This document shows, piece after piece, positions 57,541 through 64,000 of a stretch of DNA of 64,000 bases. Source of the DNA: Granulicatella balaenopterae (GTDB lineage Bacteria; Bacillota; Bacilli; Lactobacillales; Aerococcaceae); the NCBI RefSeq assembly GCF_900111135.1, contig NZ_FOGF01000007.1, positions 1 through 64,000 of the forward strand, given 5' to 3'. Position 1 is the stretch's first letter; each line of letters begins with the position of its first letter. A model generated the notes under the pieces. That model was not told the DNA's origin and did not search any database. It saw only the letters and a list, made by a program, of their open reading frames with translations. The position numbers and the translations under genes were made by a program.

Positions 57541-59328
57541 TTATTTTTTATAAAGTGCTCCTAATGTACGACACGCTTCAAAATCAACAGCTTCCAAGTC
57601 TTTTGTTCCGAATCCATCAAAAATACTTGGTCTGAAAATGCGGTCACTTGAGATATTATGCAATGTAACAGGAATTCTTAACATACTAGCTAATGTAATT
57701 AATTCATGTCCAATATGACCATGTACAGATGCGCCGTGATTTGATCCCCAATGATTCATAACATCATAAACTGATTCGAATCCTGGTGCGCCTAATATTG
57801 GTGCAAACCATGTTGTTGGCCATGTTTTGTCTGTGCGTTCATCTAAAATTTTATGAACTTCTTCATCTAAAACGCATGTGTAGCCTTCTGCAATTTGTAG
57901 TGTTGGTCCTACACCTTCAACGATATTTAAACGAATCAAGGTTACTGGTAATTCAGCATTTGTTTTGAAATGAGAAGAAAATCCACCGCCACGGAAGTAT
58001 TCATAATTAGCACGGCACCAATCTGTTTCGGCTAGACATGCTTTAATATCTTCTTCGGTCATATTCCAAAATTCTTTCATTGTGCGTTGGCCTTGTTCAT
58101 CTCTTGCTGCGGCAGTTCCATCTAATGCAGATGCTCCTGAATTGATTAAATGCAAAATACCGTTACTTGCTTTTCCTGTTAATTTTTTACCAGTTACACG
58201 TTCAACAGACTCTGGACTCCAATAAGTACGCACATCAGAGAAAATAGCTGCTTTATTGGTTAATAACACTTCAAATAACATTGATGCCCCATTTAAAGTA
58301 TCGTTTTCTGTTGCGAAAGCTGAAGGTTGTTTAATGCCATTCCAGTCAAATGTTGAAGCTAAAATTGCTTCAGTAAAGTCGCCATTTGGTAACCAGTCTG
58401 TCCATTGTCGTTGACCTTGGAATCCACCTGCAATTGCATTTCTGCCACGGGCTTCTTCTTCCCAACCAATTTCTTTTAATTTTTCATTTCCGAATAAAAT
58501 ATCTCGAATAATTAATGCTTGTTTTACGATGAAATCCCAATCTTTATCAGCTTCAATTACTTTTGATTTTGTAATAATCTCTGGGAATTCTTTACCTTTA
58601 TTAATATCAATACCTTCTTTGCAATATTCTTTCACCCAATTCATGGCTTTTTCATATTCAGCTTTATCGTAAATTTCTAATTTCATACGACGTAAAATTT
58701 CAGTCATATCAACAAATTCAACAATCATGCCTAAATATTCTTCAAAGAAAGCTGCATTAATTTGTGATCCGGCAATCCCCATTGATGAGCTACCTAAGTT
58801 TACATATGTTTTCAAACGCATTTGGCCTACTGCAATAGCACCTTTTACAAATGTCAAAATCTTGTCTTGCACGTCTTGTGGAATGCTGTCGTCATCACTA
58901 TCTTGAACATCATGACCATATATTTTGAAAGCAGTCATCCCTTTTTGCGCATAGGCACTCATGGCAGCTGCTAAGTATACTGCTCCTGGACGTTCAGTTC
59001 CGTTGAATCCCCAGACTGCTTTAATGGTTTGTGTGTTCATATCCATTGTTTCTGTACCATAGCACCAACATGGCGTAACGGTTAATGTGGCTACAACATT
59101 CTCGCTAGAAAATTCATCATAAACAATACTAGCATCAGCTTGTCCGCCGATTGTTCGACTAGCGACAACACATTGTACTGGTGTGCCATCCATATATTTC
59201 ACATTTGCTTCAATTAATTCTTTTGCTTTATTTGCCATATTCATTGTTTGAACTTCTAAAGCTTCCCTAACTCCACCTTGTCTACCATCAATTGTTGGTC
59301 TAATGCCAATTTTAGGATATTTATTCAT
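57541..59328 (-). CDS. fucI: L-fucose isomerase
   Basis: A 595-aa manganese-dependent enzyme of normal length (about 590). The start KIGIRPTIDGRQGGVREALE and WGFNGTERPGAVYLAA are strongly conserved, and GSNHGASVHGHIGHELITLA near 525-545 is the C-terminal metal-site region. It converts L-fucose to L-fuculose. It is the first gene of the leftward operon fucI-fucA-fucU-PTS-GH95-lacAB. AAAGGAG precedes the ATG. Confidence 0.96.
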   Translation of the reverse strand: MNKYPKIGIRPTIDGRQGGVREALEVQTMNMANKAKELIEANVKYMDGTPVQCVVASRTIGGQADASIVYDEFSSENVVATLTVTPCWCYGTETMDMNTQTIKAVWGFNGTERPGAVYLAAAMSAYAQKGMTAFKIYGHDVQDSDDDSIPQDVQDKILTFVKGAIAVGQMRLKTYVNLGSSSMGIAGSQINAAFFEEYLGMIVEFVDMTEILRRMKLEIYDKAEYEKAMNWVKEYCKEGIDINKGKEFPEIITKSKVIEADKDWDFIVKQALIIRDILFGNEKLKEIGWEEEARGRNAIAGGFQGQRQWTDWLPNGDFTEAILASTFDWNGIKQPSAFATENDTLNGASMLFEVLLTNKAAIFSDVRTYWSPESVERVTGKKLTGKASNGILHLINSGASALDGTAAARDEQGQRTMKEFWNMTEEDIKACLAETDWCRANYEYFRGGGFSSHFKTNAELPVTLIRLNIVEGVGPTLQIAEGYTCVLDEEVHKILDERTDKTWPTTWFAPILGAPGFESVYDVMNHWGSNHGASVHGHIGHELITLASMLRIPVTLHNISSDRIFRPSIFDGFGTKDLEAVDFEACRTLGALYKK

Positions 59329-59453
59329 TATTTATTCTCCTTTATTGTATTATTATTCTAATTTTTGATTAAGCATATCTCCCTAACATAGGTGAATTTT
59401 TATCAGATATTAAAACCACCGCCCTTTTTTATTCTTCTATCCTTCTTAGCTAT

Positions 59454-59482
59454 ATTCAAACACTTATTGGTAGCGTTTACAA
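59454..59482 (-). promoter_or_regulatory. fucI promoter overlapped by a cre-like site
   Basis: On the minus strand TTGTAA (59477-59482) and TTGAAT (59454-59459) are 17 bp apart. TGGTAGCGTTTACA (59468-59481) resembles a cre and covers the -35. About 27 positions align with the fucK promoter (48662-48690), pointing to common control. Confidence 0.65.
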
Positions 59483-59503
59483 TACTTGACATCAAAATTG
59501 ATA

Positions 59504-59544
59504 ATCGCTCAAATAACGATGAACATTTATTCAAATTTGTTCAA
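59504..59544. promoter_or_regulatory. Candidate FucR operator upstream of fucI
   Basis: TTTATTCAA (59526-59534) matches the fucK-upstream word exactly. A weaker copy, ATCGCTCAA (59504-59512), stands 22 bp before it, the same spacing as at fucK, and TTTGTTCAA (59536-59544) follows 10 bp later. Confidence 0.5.
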
Positions 59545-59552
59545 ATATCCAA

Positions 59553-59583
59553 CAAAAAACAGTACCACTTCAAAGTGATACTG
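59553..59583 (-). terminator. Terminator of the cupin/methyltransferase/ABC operon
   Basis: Read leftward, CAGTATCACTT pairs with AAGTGGTACTG (one G-U), followed by TTTTTTG. It lies about 40 bp past the ATPase gene stop. Confidence 0.85.
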
Positions 59584-59621
59584 CTCTTCTTACTAGGGCT
59601 TTCATCTTCATATTTTTTGAT

Positions 59622-60317
59622 TTATTTTTGGGATTTAATCAACTCTAAGATTTCTTGCTTATACTGCAAATACTCAGGTGAACAGCCCATACCTTTATCC
59701 AAATCACTTAAATCAACTGTTTTAATCACTTTAGATGGTCGTTCGGATAAAATAATAATCTTATCAGCCAATAATAAAGCTTCATCGACATCATGGGTAA
59801 TCAGTAACATGGCGGTCTGGCGTTCGTGGATTAATTTTGCCACTAAATCAACCATATCAAGCTTCAAAAAGTAATCCAAGCCGGAAAATGGTTCATCCGC
59901 CAATAACAGATCGCCGCCATAATAGAAAGCGCGGGCGATATCGCAACGTTTTTTCATGCCGCCTGATAATTGGCTAGGCTTGAAATCTTTAAAATTTGTG
60001 AGGCCGACTTCTGAAAGAATTTCTTCAATTTGAGCAGCTTCTTCTTGATTTTTTACCAGTGCGATATTTTGCCAGACGCTTAACCAGTCTAATAAGCGAT
60101 TATCTTGGAAGATGAATGATAAATGATGGTAGTTTTTTTCAATAGTACCTTTTTCAATCGGTGCTAGGTCTGCGATTATCTTTAATAAGGTGGATTTTCC
60201 ACAGCCAGATGGTCCAATGATAGCCACAACTTGATTTTTTTCAATGGTTAACGAGATGTTTTTAATTATTTCTAGGCCATTGATTTGATAGGATAGATCT
60301 TTTACTTCTAGCATCAT
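59622..60317 (-). CDS. ABC importer ATPase (NitT/TauT family)
   Basis: A 231-aa ATPase with GPSGCGKST, Q-loop IFQDNRLLDWL, signature LSGGMKKRCDIA and Walker B LLLADEPFSGLD, all complete. The family serves importers of nitrate, sulfonates, thiamine precursors and similar small compounds. ATG 60317 overlaps the permease stop and follows AGGAGGGGG; the longer upstream frame is discounted. It is the last gene of the AraC-linked operon. Confidence 0.9.
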   Translation of the reverse strand: MMLEVKDLSYQINGLEIIKNISLTIEKNQVVAIIGPSGCGKSTLLKIIADLAPIEKGTIEKNYHHLSFIFQDNRLLDWLSVWQNIALVKNQEEAAQIEEILSEVGLTNFKDFKPSQLSGGMKKRCDIARAFYYGGDLLLADEPFSGLDYFLKLDMVDLVAKLIHERQTAMLLITHDVDEALLLADKIIILSERPSKVIKTVDLSDLDKGMGCSPEYLQYKQEILELIKSQK

Positions 60318-61060
60318 TTGGCCCCCTCCTCTTTGAACATTTTTTTGAGTAACCAAGTTGTTAGATTGAAGAGTATCACAATCATAATCGACCAAGCGAT
60401 AATACTTTCAACTTCAAGGTTATTGCGAGCTTCTTTAATCATACCACCGATTCCATCATTTGTTGTTAGAACCTCACCCATGACTGCTACTTTCCACGAC
60501 ATGCCTAGTCCAATCTTAGTTGCGGAGCGGATATAGGGTAAGATCGTTGGTAAGACTATCTTGATATAGATTTTTTGTTTATTTAGTTGGTAGATTTGCG
60601 CCATTTCCAATAGACCTTGATCGATATTTTTGAAGCCTTCACGGGTATTAATTGAAATAATCGGTATTAAGGATGTCACGACGATAAAGATGGCCGGCTT
60701 TCCATTAAATCCAAACCACACCAAAGCTAGTGCTAACCATGAGATTGGCGGTATGGTTTGTAGAATTGAGACAATTGGTGAGAAAAAATGGTCAATTGCC
60801 TTAACTTTACCCATCGCAACCCCTAAAACAATCCCTACCGATACCCCAATCGCCATACCAATTAATAAACGTTTGGTTGTAATCCAAATCATTAATAAAT
60901 AATCCGGCACAGTAACAATCTTTACTAGTTCAAGAAGAACAACAGAGATTTTTGGGATTAATAGTGGTGATACAAACCACGTTAATAGATACCAAATCAC
61001 TAAGACCATTACTAATGATAGTAGTTGATATTTGAATGCTAACTTCATCTTATTGTTCAT
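60314..61060 (-). CDS. ABC importer permease (NitT/TauT family)
   Basis: A 248-aa permease with six helices and the SsuC-like loop EMAQIYQLNKQKIYIKIVLP (about 158-177). The start is uncertain: ATG 61060 (MNNKMKL) overlaps the binding-protein gene by 11 bp, while ATG 61048 starts just after its stop. Neither has a strong ribosome site, so translation is probably coupled to the upstream gene. Confidence 0.85.
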   Translation of the reverse strand: MNNKMKLAFKYQLLSLVMVLVIWYLLTWFVSPLLIPKISVVLLELVKIVTVPDYLLMIWITTKRLLIGMAIGVSVGIVLGVAMGKVKAIDHFFSPIVSILQTIPPISWLALALVWFGFNGKPAIFIVVTSLIPIISINTREGFKNIDQGLLEMAQIYQLNKQKIYIKIVLPTILPYIRSATKIGLGMSWKVAVMGEVLTTNDGIGGMIKEARNNLEVESIIAWSIMIVILFNLTTWLLKKMFKEEGAK

Positions 61061-62060
61061 AATACAATGAATCGCTTGGTAGTTGTCCACCAATTAATTT
61101 TGGATTTACATTTTCTAAGATTTTATACATATTTTCTAATTCAGATTTCGCGTCTTTTGCAGATTTGAATTCTAATCCCATATTTGGAATAGCTTTTGTG
61201 ACTAATGGTTGTTTAAGTGATAAGTATTTTTCAGCTAATGAGCCAGCTTCTTCGGGATGTTCGTTGATCCATGTGATAGCTTTTGCGTATTCATCTTGAA
61301 TTTTAACTGCAAGTTCTGGATTTTCTTCGATGAATGATCCTTTTGCACCAAAGCCAGCTGTTGGGATTTTTTCAGTTGTATTAGCAACTTTTTGGTATTC
61401 TTCGTTCAAGCTCATTGCACGTACTAGCTCTGAATTTTGCATTAGGGCACGCGTTGCTTGAGGTTCAATTGCCACACCGTATTCCGCTTCACCTGAAATT
61501 AATAATGAACCGATTTCGATTGGTGATGCATATTGAATGGTTACATCAGTTCCTGGTTCTAAGCCATTTTCTTTTAGGAAGTATTGTGTATATGCATCTA
61601 GCGGTGAACCTTTAATTGTGACATATAATGTTTTGCCACGTAATTGGTCCCAAGATGTGAAATCTTTGTCGTTTGTTAAGACATAACCTACTCCCCAAGT
61701 ATTAACATTCATAAGTTTGATATCAATACCTTTATTGTTTAGTTTGGCTGCAAAAGTTAATGGAAAAGCAAACATATCAAAATCATCCTGTTGTACCATT
61801 GCTACTAGTTTTTCACCTTGATCCCATAATTCATACTCTAACTTCACCTCGTCACCTAAAGCATTATCTTCAATCATTTTTAAAATTGGTAATGCTGGTG
61901 GTGCTGGTGGAATACCGACTTTAACAATGGTTGGTTCAATTACTTCAGTTGTTGCTTGTGAACTGTCACTTTCTTCAGTTGTAGTGGTTGATTGATTACT
62001 GCAAGCTACTAGAAAGATCGTCATAAGTGTTGTTATAATTAATAAAAATTTTTTCTTCAT
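61050..62060 (-). CDS. ABC importer substrate-binding lipoprotein (NitT/TauT/NMT1-like)
   Basis: A 336-aa lipoprotein: signal ending in FLVAC with lipidated Cys20, a Thr/Ser/Glu-rich linker, then an SsuA/NMT1-like fold (VGIPPAPPALPILKMIEDNA, LRGKTLYVTIKGSPLDAY). GAGGAGG precedes the ATG. The usual ligands of this family are small organic acids, sulfonates or pyrimidines; none can be picked from the sequence. The tie to a methyltransferase and a bicupin is unusual for a nutrient importer. Confidence 0.87.
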   Translation of the reverse strand: MKKKFLLIITTLMTIFLVACSNQSTTTTEESDSSQATTEVIEPTIVKVGIPPAPPALPILKMIEDNALGDEVKLEYELWDQGEKLVAMVQQDDFDMFAFPLTFAAKLNNKGIDIKLMNVNTWGVGYVLTNDKDFTSWDQLRGKTLYVTIKGSPLDAYTQYFLKENGLEPGTDVTIQYASPIEIGSLLISGEAEYGVAIEPQATRALMQNSELVRAMSLNEEYQKVANTTEKIPTAGFGAKGSFIEENPELAVKIQDEYAKAITWINEHPEEAGSLAEKYLSLKQPLVTKAIPNMGLEFKSAKDAKSELENMYKILENVNPKLIGGQLPSDSLYYEQ

Positions 62061-62084
62061 TTTTATCCTCCTCGTATAGTATCG

Positions 62085-62837
62085 TTATTGTTTTTTGGAA
62101 CGCATTACTAAATAACGGTGATTACTATTTGGGTCAGTAAAGATTGTCATCATTTCCATGAATTGTTCACGATTTTCATCATTTAAGGCATTTTCCATAA
62201 TTTTCTTCATACCTTCTTGACCTTCATCACGCAATAATCCTGCTTCACTTAATAAGGTAAATTCTCCTGAATTGTACTTAAAATCAGAGAAGCCAACGCC
62301 TTCAAAAATTTCTAACCATTTTTCTAATAATAATGGTTCTACTGGCATATGAACGGCTTTTTGTAAGGCTTTTAAGGCATCCTCATCTTCTTCTAATTCA
62401 CGAATATCATGAGTTAGTAAGACGCCACCGGGTTTTAGGACGCGGTAATATTCTGCCAATGCTTTTTTCTTAGCTTTTACTGGTAGCATCGTTAACATCG
62501 CTTCATTCACAACAATATCAAATGTATTATCTTCAAAAGGCATCTTTAAGGCATTTCCTTGAATGATCTCAATGTAATCTTCTAATCCGGCTGCTTGAAC
62601 ATTTTTACGAGCTTCATCTGTCCATTCAGTTGATTGATCTAGACCAACACAATGATTATGATGTTCTTTAGCAATTTCGATTAAGTTCCCTGCAGTATTA
62701 CAAGCCACTTCTAATAATTTTGTATCTTTTGTAACCTCTACTTGTTCAAATAACCATGATGTTCCCTCAACGCCACCTGGTCTTAATTTTGTTTTACCTA
62801 ATTTTTTTAATAAGACATGTCCTGGTACTCTTCCCAT
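62085..62837 (-). CDS. Class I SAM-dependent methyltransferase
   Basis: A 250-aa protein with a methyltransferase 11/25-type fold. Motif I is LLEVACNTAGNLIEIA (the usual second glycine is replaced by Asn-Thr-Ala-Gly), an acidic residue follows in CVGLDQSTEW, and motif IV is FDIVVNEAMLTMLP. The VLKPGGVLLTHD block is typical. The substrate is unknown. ATG 62837 follows GGAGGAG, so the in-frame ATG at 62852 is not used. It lies between the bicupin and the binding-protein gene. Confidence 0.85.
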   Translation of the reverse strand: MGRVPGHVLLKKLGKTKLRPGGVEGTSWLFEQVEVTKDTKLLEVACNTAGNLIEIAKEHHNHCVGLDQSTEWTDEARKNVQAAGLEDYIEIIQGNALKMPFEDNTFDIVVNEAMLTMLPVKAKKKALAEYYRVLKPGGVLLTHDIRELEEDEDALKALQKAVHMPVEPLLLEKWLEIFEGVGFSDFKYNSGEFTLLSEAGLLRDEGQEGMKKIMENALNDENREQFMEMMTIFTDPNSNHRYLVMRSKKQ

Positions 62838-62858
62838 TGTATACTCCTCCATTTTTTA

Positions 62859-63497
62859 TTATTTTGCTAAAATTAATGCCATTTTAAATTGACTATCACG
62901 AGCAGTCACATTATGTTTGATATCTTTCGGGAATACAATCTGTTCGCCGGCTTTTAAGATATGCTCTTCTTCACCGATTGTCATCACTGCTTCACCTTCT
63001 AAAGCGAAAATCAAAGCGTCGGCTGGTGCTGAATGCGGTGTTAGCCCTTCTCCCTTATCAAATGCCATTAAGACTACTTTAGTTGATGGACTTTTAACGA
63101 TATCTACATTTGAAATTCCTCCTTCAACATAATCAATACAATCTTTCAATTGAAAAACTGCTCCCTTTGTAATATTTTCCATTAAAATCTCCTCCTTTAA
63201 ATATAATTCAATATAGATACTATTTTCTTTAGCAATCACACCACGATTCGTCTCTCTAGCCATTACTAAACAATCTTGTTGCTTTAATTCACATGAATCA
63301 ATCTCCACCAAGCCATCTAACACTATAAAGACTGAAGCGCCTTGATAAAATTCAATACTAATATCTGTATCAGTTGCTAATGAATACAAAGATAATTCAC
63401 TATCTTTCCCCACATAAATGCCTTTTGATATTGTTTGATGCGCTTTACTCGGTATCGTATCTTGCAATAAAAAGGTACACCCTTTTGCTAATTTCAT
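62859..63497 (-). CDS. Bicupin protein (two cupin domains in tandem)
   Basis: A 212-aa cytoplasmic protein. The N-terminal half (about 1-105) is a diverged cupin lacking obvious metal-binding His, while the C-terminal half (about 107-212) has the cupin pattern LTPHSAPADALIFALEGEA, then PKDIKHNV. An internal Met begins the second half (MENITKGAVFQLKD), resembling the start of stand-alone cupins, so the gene may be a fusion of two. AGGAGG precedes the ATG. First gene of the leftward operon opposite the second AraC gene. A role as sensor, isomerase or binding protein cannot be decided. Confidence 0.8.
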   Translation of the reverse strand: MKLAKGCTFLLQDTIPSKAHQTISKGIYVGKDSELSLYSLATDTDISIEFYQGASVFIVLDGLVEIDSCELKQQDCLVMARETNRGVIAKENSIYIELYLKEEILMENITKGAVFQLKDCIDYVEGGISNVDIVKSPSTKVVLMAFDKGEGLTPHSAPADALIFALEGEAVMTIGEEEHILKAGEQIVFPKDIKHNVTARDSQFKMALILAK

Positions 63498-63610
63498 AAC
63501 AAACCTCCTATAACATAAAATTAATGAACATCCCGTAAAAAATTACCACACTCACGATTAAACCGTTAAAATGCCGAAACCTTTCTTGAAAACGCTCCCT
63601 TACGCCTAAT

Positions 63611-63681
63611 ATTGTAGCATTGCTAATAATGTGCTACAATATCAGACAAAGAAGAATGTCTAATCGAGAATGTGTCTAATC
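63611..63681. promoter_or_regulatory. Symmetric divergent promoter with AraC-type direct repeats (locus 2)
   Basis: TTGTAG (63612-63617) and TACAAT (63635-63640), 17 bp apart, face right. On the other strand TTGTAG (63634-63639) and TACAAT (63611-63616), also 17 bp apart, face left. ATTGTAGCA and TGCTACAAT thus form a 9-bp inverted repeat. Identical TGTCTAATC words at 63657 and 63673 begin 18 bp beyond the leftward -35 and are 16 bp apart, exactly as at 30834/30850. Confidence 0.75.
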
Positions 63682-63703
63682 AAGAATGTAAGGAGGAATT
63701 ACT

Positions 63704-64000
63704 TTGCAAAATGATTCATTAACTAACCGAAAGAATTGTTTTATTTGTGCTGATTGTCAAAAATTCAGTCCCATCGGTCAGACATTTCGTGCTGATACCA
63801 TGGACTATTCCGGCTTATATTGGTCTTATCAGGGGGCTGGATTTGCAATTGATATTCATGATTTATTTATAAAGGAAGATTATTTACTAAAAGAATTACC
63901 CATTTGCCAACCAGATGCGGCTCTAATTGTCTCATTTATTATTACGGCAAATGCTGAATTTTTTGATCCTTATCAAGAATTACACTCAAATAGCGCCTTA
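63704..64000 (+). CDS. AraC-family regulator, paralog of 30912 (cut by window edge)
   Basis: A TTG start at 63704 follows AGGAGG with 7-nt spacing; the only nearby ATG is out of frame. The 99 visible codons read MQNDSLTNRKNCFICADCQK onward and share the pattern of the 30912 regulator's N-terminus: CQK, GLYWSYQ, AIDIHDLFIKEDYL and ANAEFFDPYQ. The helix-turn-helix lies beyond the window. Its position opposite the bicupin operon, with the same operator layout, marks it as that operon's regulator. Confidence 0.85.
   Translation, partial: MQNDSLTNRKNCFICADCQKFSPIGQTFRADTMDYSGLYWSYQGAGFAIDIHDLFIKEDYLLKELPICQPDAALIVSFIITANAEFFDPYQELHSNSAL

Noticed and set aside
59392-59874. Rightward 160-codon open frame overlapping the fucI promoter and the ABC ATPase gene
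   Set aside because: It runs antisense through a clear ATPase gene, a terminator and the fucI promoter, has no ribosome site and no recognisable protein pattern.

Overview
This is a low-GC Gram-positive chromosome segment, most likely Lactobacillales (a relative of Streptococcus, Aerococcaceae or Carnobacteriaceae). I infer this from strong AGGAGG ribosome sites, cre-like sites, class II GalT, LacA/LacB, a pneumococcus-style fucose locus, choline-binding-type cell-wall repeats, a Trep_Strep ECF component and an Fst-like type I toxin. I cannot name genus or family. No tRNA, rRNA, CRISPR or prophage was recognised.

Layout. 1-350: right end of an ISL3-type insertion sequence. 0.44-9.9 kb: housekeeping and cell-surface genes (cysteine desulfurase, ThiI, signal peptidase I, a gene frameshifted by a 37-bp tandem duplication, a CPBP protease, two PH-domain membrane proteins, a secreted CHAP hydrolase with choline-binding repeats, an ADP-ribosylglycohydrolase). 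10-18.2 kb: a decaying accessory region with two unannotated small membrane peptides, a RelB/DinJ antitoxin beside a broken YafQ-like toxin, a frameshifted MFS gene, two XRE-regulator/membrane-protein pairs, two transporter-like genes sharing duplicated upstream and downstream flanks, an orphan antitoxin-like RNA and an Fst-like toxin with its antisense RNA. 18.3-23.7 kb: an ABC exporter pair, a GNAT, a BAAT-type hydrolase and a glycerophosphodiester phosphodiesterase.

24.0-31.9 kb: an AraC regulator divergent from a five-gene operon encoding two exporter-fold ABC half-transporters plus a complete ECF transporter (S, T and dual A). At the window's right end (59.6-64.0 kb) a paralogous AraC gene is divergent from a second operon: bicupin, methyltransferase, NitT/TauT-type ABC importer. 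Both intergenic regions carry the same architecture: a symmetric face-to-face promoter (TTGTA(G/T), 17 bp, TACAAT) and GTCTAA direct repeats 16 bp apart, 18 bp beyond the -35 box. I read them as two targets of one regulatory family with an unknown substrate, and consider this the best candidate for something undescribed.

32.2-35 kb: PutP-like symporter and small membrane proteins. 35.2-59.5 kb: a large fucose and blood-group glycan locus in two operons around the DeoR regulator FucR. One operon encodes FucK, a sugar ABC importer, GH29, GH36, secreted GH98, GalK and GalT. The other encodes FucI, FucA, FucU, a mannose-family PTS, GH95, LacA, LacB and an acyltransferase-like protein. The model: secreted GH98 releases the A/B trisaccharide, the ABC importer takes it up, GH36/GH29/GH95 dismantle it inside, fucose goes FucU-FucI-FucK-FucA, and galactose goes through GalK/GalT, or as galactose-6-phosphate through LacAB if it arrives by the PTS. 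Both operons share a cre-overlapped promoter and TTTATTCAA motifs that may be the FucR operator.
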